64,000 nucleotides of DNA from Pseudoxanthomonas indica (GTDB lineage: Bacteria; Pseudomonadota; Gammaproteobacteria; Xanthomonadales; Xanthomonadaceae). The position numbers were made by a program, and so were the translations under genes. Shown piece by piece: positions 1-8,244 of this stretch. The stretch spans positions 434,001 through 498,000 of the forward strand of contig NZ_FUZV01000002.1 of the NCBI RefSeq assembly GCF_900167565.1, given 5' to 3'. Numbering within the stretch: the stretch's first letter is position 1; every line of letters begins with the position of its first letter. The notes under the pieces are model-generated. The model was not told where the DNA came from. It made no database searches and saw nothing but the letters and a program-made list of their open reading frames with translations.

Positions 1-606
1 CTGCCGCACAGCAAGGTGGACTGGGATGGCCTGGTGAGTGACTACGATCGCATCCGCGACGACATCGAAAGCGTGTTTCCGATCTTCCACGACTTCAACC
101 GGCGCGTACGCGAGCCGGGTGGTTTCCGCCTGTACGTGGGTGCTTCCGTGCGCGATTGGGGCGGGCCGGGACGCAAGGCGCGGTTCCTGCTGGCGCCGGG
201 GCTGGATGAGGATCCGCAGGGACAGGAGCCGGATCTGCTCACGCTCACCACCGTGCGTGCGCACGATCAGTACAACACCACCATCTACGGCTTCGACGAT
301 CGCTACCGAGGCATCAGCGGCCGTCGCGACGTGGTGTTCCTCAATGCCGAGGACATGCAGGCGCGCGGCATCGCCCATGGCGACGCCATCGAGGTGGAGT
401 CGCGCGTGCCGGGCGCGGGTGGCACGCACTCGCGCCGCATCAGCGGCTACATCGCCGTGCAGTACCACCTGCCGCGCGGCTCGGCCGCGATGTATTTCCC
501 CGAAGGCAATCGGCTGGTGCCGCTGGACAGCCACGATCCCAACTCGGGTACACCGGCATACAAGTCGATTCCCGTGCTGATCACGCGCCTGCCCGATGCC
601 TCCTGA
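1..606 (+). CDS. FdhF/YdeP-family molybdopterin oxidoreductase, C-terminal part
   Basis: The frame is open from the first base, so only about the last 201 residues are in the window and the true start lies upstream. They resemble the C-terminal domain of FdhF/YdeP-type formate dehydrogenase-like enzymes, the beta-barrel part that closes over the bis-MGD cofactor (IFHDFNRRVREPGGF near the start, then RAHDQYNTTIYG and a 'DRYRGISGRRDVVFLN' stretch). Such enzymes oxidise formate or reduce related substrates in the cytoplasm. The catalytic region and any Fe-S motifs are outside the window. The stop overlaps the start of fdhD by 11 bp, which fits an enzyme made together with its maturation factor. 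The exact substrate is not decidable: YdeP members are linked to acid resistance rather than classical formate oxidation. Confidence 0.85.
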   Translation: MPHSKVDWDGLVSDYDRIRDDIESVFPIFHDFNRRVREPGGFRLYVGASVRDWGGPGRKARFLLAPGLDEDPQGQEPDLLTLTTVRAHDQYNTTIYGFDDRYRGISGRRDVVFLNAEDMQARGIAHGDAIEVESRVPGAGGTHSRRISGYIAVQYHLPRGSAAMYFPEGNRLVPLDSHDPNSGTPAYKSIPVLITRLPDAS

Positions 607-1417
607 ACCGCCACGTCGCACTGCGGGATTGGCGGAGCGCGCGGTCATCCAGGTCGAGTCGGGCGCCAGCACGCCGGCGCAGGACTGCCTGGCCGAGGAA
701 GTGCCCGTCGCTATCCACTACAACGGCGAACCGCACGCGGTGATGATGGCCACGCCCGGTGAGCTGGAGGATTTCGCCTACGGTTTTTCGTTGAGTGAGC
801 ACGGCATGGGCGTGGACGAGATCGCGCAGGTACTGCGCGAGGACCTGCTCGAAGGCATCCGCCTGGATATCCGCACGCACGGGGCCTTGCCGGCTGCCTT
901 GCAGAACGAGTTGCAGCGCAGCCTGCCGGGTCGCAGTGGCTGCGGCATCTGCGGTCACCGGTTGCTGGAGGACATCATCCAACAGCCGCCGCCCGTGGGC
1001 GTTGGCCTGCGCATCGACGCACAGGCGCTGGCGCGAGCGCTGGACGAGCTGCAGGGTCGCCAGCCCTTGAACGCCGCCAGCGGCGCCCTGCACGCGGCAG
1101 CGTGGGCATTGCCGAATGGCCAGTTGCTGGCCGTGCGCGAAGACGTGGGCCGGCACAACGCCCTCGACAAGCTGATCGGCGCGTTGACGCGCGCGCAGGT
1201 TGATCGCCGCGAGGGGTTTGCCGTGGTCACCAGCCGCGCCAGCTACGAGATGGTCAGCAAGGCGGCCATTGCCGGCATGCCGATGCTGCTGGCCATCTCG
1301 GCGCCGACCGCACTGGCGGTGGATCTGGCCAACAGTTGTGGGCTGACCCTGGCCGGCTTCGTGCGACCCGGGCGGCACGTCATCTACAGCCATGCCTGGC
1401 GCTTGCAAGCGGCCTGA
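596..1417 (+). CDS. fdhD: Formate dehydrogenase accessory sulfurtransferase FdhD
   Basis: FdhD moves sulfur from the cysteine desulfurase IscS onto the molybdenum cofactor of formate dehydrogenases, a step needed for activity. The 273-residue product has the family's usual length and the sulfur-carrying CxxC motif as CGIC (Cys116 and Cys119). Downstream it has the conserved blocks REDVGRHNALDKLIG and VTSRASYEMV typical of FdhD. It starts at an ATG inside the 3' end of the molybdoenzyme gene, so the two are very likely cotranscribed and translationally coupled. This neighbour is probably its client. No signal peptide is seen, in line with a cytoplasmic role. Confidence 0.95.
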   Translation: MPPEPPRRTAGLAERAVIQVESGASTPAQDCLAEEVPVAIHYNGEPHAVMMATPGELEDFAYGFSLSEHGMGVDEIAQVLREDLLEGIRLDIRTHGALPAALQNELQRSLPGRSGCGICGHRLLEDIIQQPPPVGVGLRIDAQALARALDELQGRQPLNAASGALHAAAWALPNGQLLAVREDVGRHNALDKLIGALTRAQVDRREGFAVVTSRASYEMVSKAAIAGMPMLLAISAPTALAVDLANSCGLTLAGFVRPGRHVIYSHAWRLQAA

Positions 1418-1494
1418 TGAGTGCAAGTAGCCCGCGTACCGAGGCCCCATGCAACGCCAGGGAAGAAATCGTGCATCCACCCGGAGGACATGTC

Positions 1495-2334
1495 ATGAAG
1501 TTTCGTTCGCTGACGCTGATCGCCACTTTGCTGTTGTCCACGCCGCTCGGCGCTGCGGAGAACAGTGCGCCGCTGCCCTTGCAGCTATGGCGCCTGGACT
1601 GCGGTCAGCTCTGGGTGGCCAACCTGGACGACATGTCCGACACCCACGCACATGTGGGCAAGAACCTGCGCGTGACCAGCAGCTGCTATCTGCTGCGCCA
1701 CGGCGATAATTACCTGCTGTGGGACGCCGGCTTGCCGCACAGTGAACTGGGCAAGCCGTTGACCCAGGGCAAGGAGGATTCGCAGACTCTGGCCATCACC
1801 CTCGTGCAGCAGTTGGCGCAGATTGGCGTGCGGCCCGCGCAGATCGGCAAGCTGGGCATCAGCCACTACCACTTCGATCACATCGGCCAGGCCGAGGACT
1901 TTCCGCAGGCCACCCTGCTGATGGGGCGTGGCGATTTCGAGCTGCTGGGCGAGCCCGAACACGCCTGGCGCGCCAAGCATCTGGGCGCGTGGATGAAGCC
2001 CGGCGCCCGCACCCAGCTGGTGGCCGGCGATCTGGACGTCTTCGGCGATGGCAGCGTCACGATGCTCGCGCTACCCGGTCACACCCCGGGCCACCATGGC
2101 CTGCTGGTGAAGCTGCCCAGGCTGGGCCCGGTGCTGCTGTCCGGCGACGTGGCGCATTTCCGCGAGAACCTCGACAGCTCCGGCGTGCCTTCATACAACA
2201 CGGATCGCGCGCAGTCGCTGGCGTCGATGGATCGCTATCGCGAGCTGGGCCGCAACCTCAAGGCCACCGTGATCATCCAGCACGACGAACGCGACATCGC
2301 CAAGCTGCCGGCTTTCCCGCAGGCCGCCGAGTAG
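1495..2334 (+). CDS. Exported metallo-beta-lactamase-fold hydrolase, AHL lactonase-like
   Basis: Predicted 279 residues. The ATG at 1495 is chosen because a GGAGGA ribosome site lies about 7 bases upstream and a clear signal peptide follows (basic MKFR, then a hydrophobic run ending in LGAAEN, cleavage near residue 21). The dinuclear-metal motif HxHxDH is at 124-129 (SHYHFDHIG); further ligands are plausibly His196 (PGHTPGHH), Asp218 (SGDVAHF) and His263 (IQHDERD). The spacing matches the AttM/AiiA group of N-acyl-homoserine lactonases, which open the lactone ring of quorum signals. Export would place it in the periplasm. Other MBL lactonases or esterases share this fold, so AHL activity is inferred. 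It follows fdhD by 77 bp. Confidence 0.8.
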   Translation: MKFRSLTLIATLLLSTPLGAAENSAPLPLQLWRLDCGQLWVANLDDMSDTHAHVGKNLRVTSSCYLLRHGDNYLLWDAGLPHSELGKPLTQGKEDSQTLAITLVQQLAQIGVRPAQIGKLGISHYHFDHIGQAEDFPQATLLMGRGDFELLGEPEHAWRAKHLGAWMKPGARTQLVAGDLDVFGDGSVTMLALPGHTPGHHGLLVKLPRLGPVLLSGDVAHFRENLDSSGVPSYNTDRAQSLASMDRYRELGRNLKATVIIQHDERDIAKLPAFPQAAE

Positions 2335-2439
2335 CGTGCGTGGGTTCCCGCATCCGCCGTCGCGGTCGCCTGCCGGCTTGTTGAGCCCGTCCACGCCTGC
2401 CTAAGATGGCGTCCGCGCCGCCGCCGCCCCTGGAACCCC

Positions 2440-3408
2440 ATGTTGTTGAATCCGGTCCTGCAGGAACTCCGCCTCTGGTTGGGCATAGAACGCAATGCCA
2501 CCCGCCATGGCGAGAAATGGATCTCGGCGCTGGGCGCCTTGCTTGGCATAGTCTCGGTGTACTGGATCACCCATTGGGCGTTTCCCGACGGCTTCATGGG
2601 CACCCCGGGCGGCAGCCTGATGCTGGCCTCGATGGGGGCGTCGGCCGTGCTGCTGTTCGCGGTGCCGCAGGGCGCGCTGTCGCAGCCGTGGGCGGTCCTG
2701 GGCGGGCATCTGATCTCGGCTGCGATTGGCGTAAGCGTGCAGCGCTGGTTTCCCGGGCATACCTGGACCGCCGCGCTGGCCGTGGGGCTGGCAGTGGGGG
2801 CGATGCACTATCTGCGCTGCATCCATCCGCCCGGTGGCGCGACCTCGCTGGCGGCGGTGATCGGCGGCGCTGACATCCATGCGCTGGGCTACCAGTACTT
2901 GCTTTCGCCGGTGCTGATCAACGTGCTGGCGATCCTGCTGATGGCGCTGGCCTTCAATGCGTTTTTTCCCTGGCGTCGCTATCCGGTGCATCTGCACCGC
3001 AGGCATTTGGCTTCGCGCATGACCCAGCCCGCCGAGCGTCAGTTCGAACTGACCCAGGAAGACTTTGCCGCGGCAATGGAGCAACTCAACTCCTACGTCG
3101 ACATCAACAGCGAGAGCCTGACCGAGTTGCTCGAACTGGCCAAACAGCACGCCGAACAGAACATCACCCACCCGCAGCAGATCCTGCCCGGCCACTGCTA
3201 CAGCAATGGCAAGCTCGGCAAGTTGTGGAGCGTGCGGCGCGTGCAGGCGCAGGGCGATGCCGCGTTGGGGCTGGGACAGAGCGTGGACTACGCCGTGGTC
3301 GCCGGCGCGCAGGCCGGGCAGTCAGGCAGCTGCAGCGTGGAAGAGTTCCGCGCCTGGGCGCGCTTTGGCGTGCGTCTGCAGGACACCGGGCGCTGGGTGA
3401 AGCAGTAG
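2440..3408 (+). CDS. HPP family membrane protein
   Basis: A 322-residue integral membrane protein. Residues about 28-180 hold several hydrophobic segments, with the family-defining His-Pro-Pro motif at 129-131 (CIHPPGGAT). HPP proteins are four-helix inner-membrane proteins; a plant-type member has been implicated in nitrite transport, but no general function is established. The last roughly 135 residues are soluble and start after the basic stretch YPVHLHRRHL. This tail is not an obvious CBS pair, the domain often fused to HPP proteins, and carries a distinctive ILPGHCYSNGKLGKLW stretch. The gene stands alone, 105 bp after the MBL gene and convergent with the next gene. Confidence 0.8.
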   Translation: MLLNPVLQELRLWLGIERNATRHGEKWISALGALLGIVSVYWITHWAFPDGFMGTPGGSLMLASMGASAVLLFAVPQGALSQPWAVLGGHLISAAIGVSVQRWFPGHTWTAALAVGLAVGAMHYLRCIHPPGGATSLAAVIGGADIHALGYQYLLSPVLINVLAILLMALAFNAFFPWRRYPVHLHRRHLASRMTQPAERQFELTQEDFAAAMEQLNSYVDINSESLTELLELAKQHAEQNITHPQQILPGHCYSNGKLGKLWSVRRVQAQGDAALGLGQSVDYAVVAGAQAGQSGSCSVEEFRAWARFGVRLQDTGRWVKQ

Positions 3409-3451
3409 TGCGAACGGGCAGTGGGGCGAGCCTGCCCCGGGCCAGCGCGAC

Positions 3452-3955
3452 TCAGCGGATGCGTGCGCCGCCGAAGCCCTGCGCAGGTGGCGGGCCCACA
3501 TCGCCCGGCGCACGCCGGTTGTTGTAGTAACCACGGCCATAGCCTGGACCCCAGCCCGGACCGTCGTACTGGCTGACCCCGATGTTGAGGTTGAAAGCGC
3601 CGGTGTTGCCTTCATCGGTGGTGTAGGTCTTGCAGAGATTGACGTTGGCGGCATTCCAATGACTGTTGCCACGGCCCTTGGTGTAGCCGATGCCGGTGGC
3701 CACGCTGCCGTGGACTGCGGCCTTGCCATCGTCCTCATCCAGCGGCGTGCCGCAGGCATTGCGCGCCACCACCGTGTTGGCCTGGCTGACGGGTACGCCG
3801 CTGGTATCGCCGTAGAAGGTGCCGGGCGGATCCTGCGAGTAGACGGAGCCCTGCGGCAGCTTGAGGTCCAGCGCCTCCTGCGCACGCACCGTGCCCGGCA
3901 CCAGCGCAGAGGCGATCAGGCAGGGCAGCAGCAGGGAGGGCAGCGATGCTTTCAT
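3452..3955 (-). CDS. Exported protein of unknown function
   Basis: 167 residues with a clean signal peptide (MKASLPSLLLPCLIASALV, cleavage after VRAQ near residue 26). The mature part has two cysteines (NACGTP and NLCKTY) that could form a disulfide, and a Gly/Tyr/Pro/Arg-rich disordered C-terminus (GPGWGPGYGRGYYNN). I recognise no domain. Third-position GC is as high as in the neighbours, so it is a real gene. It sits downstream of the oxidoreductase gene on the same strand with 108 bp between them, and a perfect palindrome lies just before its start. A periplasmic or surface location is inferred. Confidence 0.7.
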   Translation of the reverse strand: MKASLPSLLLPCLIASALVPGTVRAQEALDLKLPQGSVYSQDPPGTFYGDTSGVPVSQANTVVARNACGTPLDEDDGKAAVHGSVATGIGYTKGRGNSHWNAANVNLCKTYTTDEGNTGAFNLNIGVSQYDGPGWGPGYGRGYYNNRRAPGDVGPPPAQGFGGARIR

Positions 3956-3972
3956 GGCGGCAACCGTAGCAG

Positions 3973-3987
3973 AACGTGACTCACGTT
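3973..3987. promoter_or_regulatory. Perfect 15-bp palindrome, candidate operator
   Basis: AACGTGA and TCACGTT flank one central C, about 18 bp upstream of the start codon of the exported protein at 3955. Perfect seven-base arms with a one-base centre are typical of a homodimeric repressor or activator site and too short-looped for a useful RNA hairpin. The regulator is unknown. Confidence 0.35.
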
Positions 3988-4063
3988 ATGCCTTGTCGCT
4001 TGAACGCGGGCTGGCTCGCGCCGCGCAGGGCAGGGAACTCGCGGCGCCCTGGCCGCCGCGCGG

Positions 4064-5104
4064 TCAATCCAGCGCCACCAACAGCTTGCCGAAATTTTCG
4101 CCACGCAGCAGGCGGGTCAGCGCCGCCGGCGCCTGCTCCAGTCCGTGCATGATGTCCTCGCGATACTGCATCCGACCTTCGCGCAGCCAACCGCCCATGT
4201 CGGCGACAAAGCGCGGATCCACCAGCTGTTGTGGATGCACGCGCAGGACATCGCGCTCGGTGAAGCCGCGCACGCTCAGGCGCTTGAGGAAGATCTGTTC
4301 CAGCAACGCCGGCAGATGATCGGACCGACCCAGGCCGGGGGCGACTTCGCCGTCGGAAGGCAGCGCACAGATCGCCACGCGGCCGAGGTCGTTCATCAGT
4401 GGCAAGACCACGCGATGGACGGCGCGCTGGCCGTTCTCCAGAAACCCGTCCACGCCTTGCGGGCAGGCGTTCGCCAACTCGGCGGCGAAATCCGCCGACA
4501 GCCGATCGACCACCGCATCCATGCCCAAGGCCTGGCACCAGGCGACCTTGTTGGCGCCCGAGGTGATGCCCACCACGCGGGCACCGTGCTGCCTGGCCAT
4601 CTGGGCGGCCGCCGCGCCGGTGGGACCGGCGGCCGAGGGAACCACTACGGTTTCGCCCGCCCGCGGACGGACGATTTCATTGATGGCGCAGTAGGCGATG
4701 TAGCCATACAGCCCATACACGCCCAGGCCGGTACTGACCGGTGCGACCTTGGGGTGCAGCTTGCGTTTCAGATCGCGGCCGGCCACCACGGCATGGCTCT
4801 GCCAGCCCACGTGGGCCAGCACGCAATCTCCCGGTTTGAATGCCTGCGCCCGCGATTCCAGCACTTCGCAGATGGCGCCGCTGCCCAGCACATCGCCCGG
4901 CGCGATGGAGGCGCCATCCGGACGGTCGGCCTCCATCACCCCGCGTGCGCAGATATCGATGGACAGATAGCGGGTCTTGAGCAGCACGTCGCCGTTGCCC
5001 AGTGCGGGCAGTGGCGAGGAGCGCACATCAAAATTGGCGGCGACGGGTTCGCCAGTGGGCCGCGAGGCCAGGACGATCTGATGGGTACGCAAGGAGGCGA
5101 GCAT
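4064..5104 (-). CDS. NADP-dependent MDR oxidoreductase (CurA/leukotriene B4 dehydrogenase-like)
   Basis: 346 residues of the medium-chain dehydrogenase/reductase superfamily, zinc-independent branch that reduces double bonds of alpha,beta-unsaturated carbonyls with NADPH. Residues 1-125 form the GroES-like domain (ENADRPDGASIAPGDVLG-type region around 60-75). The Rossmann domain follows with VVVPSAAGPTGAAAAQMA near 155-172, where the usual AATGAVG loop is altered to AAGPTGA, and then GSGANK-like ITSGANK. The C-terminus (LEQAPAALTRLLRGENFGKLLV) is characteristic of this family. No zinc ligands are seen. The ATG at 5104 is the first in frame. Substrate unknown; cytoplasmic. Confidence 0.82.
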   Translation of the reverse strand: MLASLRTHQIVLASRPTGEPVAANFDVRSSPLPALGNGDVLLKTRYLSIDICARGVMEADRPDGASIAPGDVLGSGAICEVLESRAQAFKPGDCVLAHVGWQSHAVVAGRDLKRKLHPKVAPVSTGLGVYGLYGYIAYCAINEIVRPRAGETVVVPSAAGPTGAAAAQMARQHGARVVGITSGANKVAWCQALGMDAVVDRLSADFAAELANACPQGVDGFLENGQRAVHRVVLPLMNDLGRVAICALPSDGEVAPGLGRSDHLPALLEQIFLKRLSVRGFTERDVLRVHPQQLVDPRFVADMGGWLREGRMQYREDIMHGLEQAPAALTRLLRGENFGKLLVALD

Positions 5105-5179
5105 GGTGATGTCGGGGGAGCGGGGGACGTCGTTGTACTTACGGCAAGCGCGGTCGCGACCAGCCAGCGGCTGCGCCGG

Positions 5180-5473
5180 TTACGGGCGCAGGTAGTGGCC
5201 CAGGGCCTGCAGAGGCAGACACAGCGCATCCGGACCCAGCCCGTGGCCATGACCGTCGGGGTGGTAGCAGGCGAGCATCTGGATGACTTCGCGCACGCGC
5301 CGATCATGGCCATGGCGGGCTTCCAGCAGATCGGCCAGGCGCAGCGCCGTGGACAGGCGCGTGTCCTGACCCGCCACCATCAATTCAATCAACCGCAGGA
5401 TGTCCTGGCTCAACCCACTCCCTCGCAGCAGGGCCGGTGGTCGCATCAACCCGGCACACGATCGCCGTTGCAT
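5180..5473 (-). CDS. Small His-rich hypothetical protein
   Basis: 97 residues, unrecognised. The frame has the strong third-position G/C bias of real genes here, clearest from about residue 21 onward (LSQDILRLIELMVAG). The true start could therefore be internal or a non-ATG codon, and the first 20 residues are doubtful. The protein looks helical and ends with a histidine-rich patch (ARHGHDRR and YHPDGHGHG) that might bind metal. It lies 75 bp upstream of the MDR oxidoreductase on the same strand and could be cotranscribed with it. No signal peptide or membrane segment. Confidence 0.5.
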   Translation of the reverse strand: MQRRSCAGLMRPPALLRGSGLSQDILRLIELMVAGQDTRLSTALRLADLLEARHGHDRRVREVIQMLACYHPDGHGHGLGPDALCLPLQALGHYLRP

Positions 5474-5659
5474 CGGCGGCTGACCAATGCGGGTTGTCAG
5501 GGGCTCCCTTGCAGGCAGCCAATAGCCACCCTGACTTCCGGGCTATGCCGGGGCGGCCCAGAGGTACCAGGTCATAGTGACTTTCAGGCGTGGCAGGTCT
5601 GGCTGGGCGCGTGAAAGGATGCCGTCATGCCACCGGATGCAACTTTTTTGCCTCCACGC

Positions 5660-5730
5660 GCATCTCTATAAAAAAGAAAACAGCAACTCTCTCTCTCTCG
5701 GCTGCCGATATCCCCCGGCAGCCTTTTTTT
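5660..5730 (+). ncRNA. Candidate small RNA ending in an orphan terminator
   Basis: This 286-bp gap holds no plus-strand gene, yet a textbook plus-strand terminator sits at its end. Upstream are a possible -10 TATAAA (5667-5672) with a weak T-rich -35 zone 17 bp before it (5644-5649), then an A-rich stretch and a CU repeat (CTCTCTCTCTCTC, about 5687-5699). Transcription from near 5679 would give an RNA of about 50 nt. Its CU-rich single strand could pair with purine-rich Shine-Dalgarno sequences. The terminator loop is C-rich, as in some xanthomonad small RNAs. Expression is inferred only. Confidence 0.4.
5700..5730 (+). terminator. Rho-independent terminator with no upstream plus-strand gene
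   Basis: Arms GGCTGCCG (5700-5707) and CGGCAGCC (5716-5723) enclose the loop ATATCCCC and are followed by seven T (5724-5730). The T-run is on the plus strand. On the minus strand the hairpin is followed by GAGAGA, so it does not suit recQ. The nearest plus-strand gene ends at 3408. It may end a small RNA or block antisense transcription into recQ. Confidence 0.75.
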
Positions 5731-5759
5731 ATGGGTTCGCGTGAGGGCGCTTGGCCGGC

Positions 5760-7553
<1,794 letters not shown>

Positions 7554-7578
7554 GCGGGATAGGGTAGCAGGCGGGGGC

Positions 7579-7608
7579 AAAAAAAACGCCCGGACGGGCC
7601 GGGCGTTT
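7579..7608 (-). terminator. Rho-independent terminator of dps
   Basis: A ten-base stem (AAACGCCCGG at 7584-7593 with CCGGGCGTTT at 7599-7608, loop ACGGG) is followed on the minus strand by a run of U (the A-tract 7579-7586 on plus). It lies 20-50 bp past the dps stop and just before the recQ start, so it isolates recQ from dps transcription. Confidence 0.88.
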
Positions 7609-7629
7609 CGTGCGTGAGTCAGGGCGGGA

Positions 7630-8160
7630 TCACTCCAGCAGCGAGCGCAACATCCACGCATACTTCTCGTGCGTCTGCAGCCGCTGGGTCAGCAGGTCAA
7701 CCGAAGGATCATCGCCGGCATCATCCGCCGTCTTCAACACCTTGCGCGCGGTCCGGCACACGGCTTCGTTACCGGACACCAGCTGCTCGATCATTCCCTT
7801 CCACGCCGGCACGCCGTCGGCGCCGGTTTCTTCCTGGATGGAAGACAAACGCACGAACTCCGCATACGATCCCGGCGCGTTGTAGCCCAGCGCGCGGATG
7901 CGCTCGGCGATCTCGTCCAGTGCCGTCCACTGCTCGGTGTACTGGCCCTCGAACATCGTGTGCAGCGAATTGAACATCGGGCCCGTCACGTTCCAATGGA
8001 AGTTGTGGGTCTTCAGGTACAGCGTGTAGCTGTCGGCGAGGAAGCGCGACAGCCCCTCGGCGATCTTCTTGCGATCGGCATTGGCAATCCCGATATCGAT
8101 GTTCGGGGAAGTCGCCGCCGGGGCGGCCACCGTCTTGCTCTTGGCCTTGGTCTTGGACAT
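7630..8160 (-). CDS. dps: Dps-family ferritin-like DNA-binding/iron-storage protein
   Basis: 176 residues starting MSKTKAKSK, with the ribosome site AAGGAG 8 bases before the ATG. Dps dodecamers oxidise and store iron with H2O2 and coat DNA in starvation or oxidative stress. The intersubunit ferroxidase residues are present: His55 in NFHWNVTGP, His67 in SLHTMFE, and Asp82 and Glu86 in LDEIAERIRALG. The lysine- and alanine-rich N-terminal tail (KTKAKSKTVAAPAA) is the type used for DNA binding. It is divergent from hrpA with 84 bp between starts. That gap is AT-richer than its surroundings, with TATTGT as a possible -10 for dps. I see no certain OxyR site. Confidence 0.95.
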   Translation of the reverse strand: MSKTKAKSKTVAAPAATSPNIDIGIANADRKKIAEGLSRFLADSYTLYLKTHNFHWNVTGPMFNSLHTMFEGQYTEQWTALDEIAERIRALGYNAPGSYAEFVRLSSIQEETGADGVPAWKGMIEQLVSGNEAVCRTARKVLKTADDAGDDPSVDLLTQRLQTHEKYAWMLRSLLE

Positions 8161-8244
8161 CTGCACTCTCCTTATGGGGGACATGGCCCACAATACAAAA
8201 GTTAAACCAGCTTGCGTTATTAAACGTTTCACACGCTCCGATTG

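Noticed and set aside
4145..5614. 489-codon plus-strand frame across the MDR oxidoreductase and the small His-rich gene
   Set aside because: The oxidoreductase on the minus strand carries family motifs throughout. The plus-strand product is low-complexity His/Ala/Gly and matches nothing.
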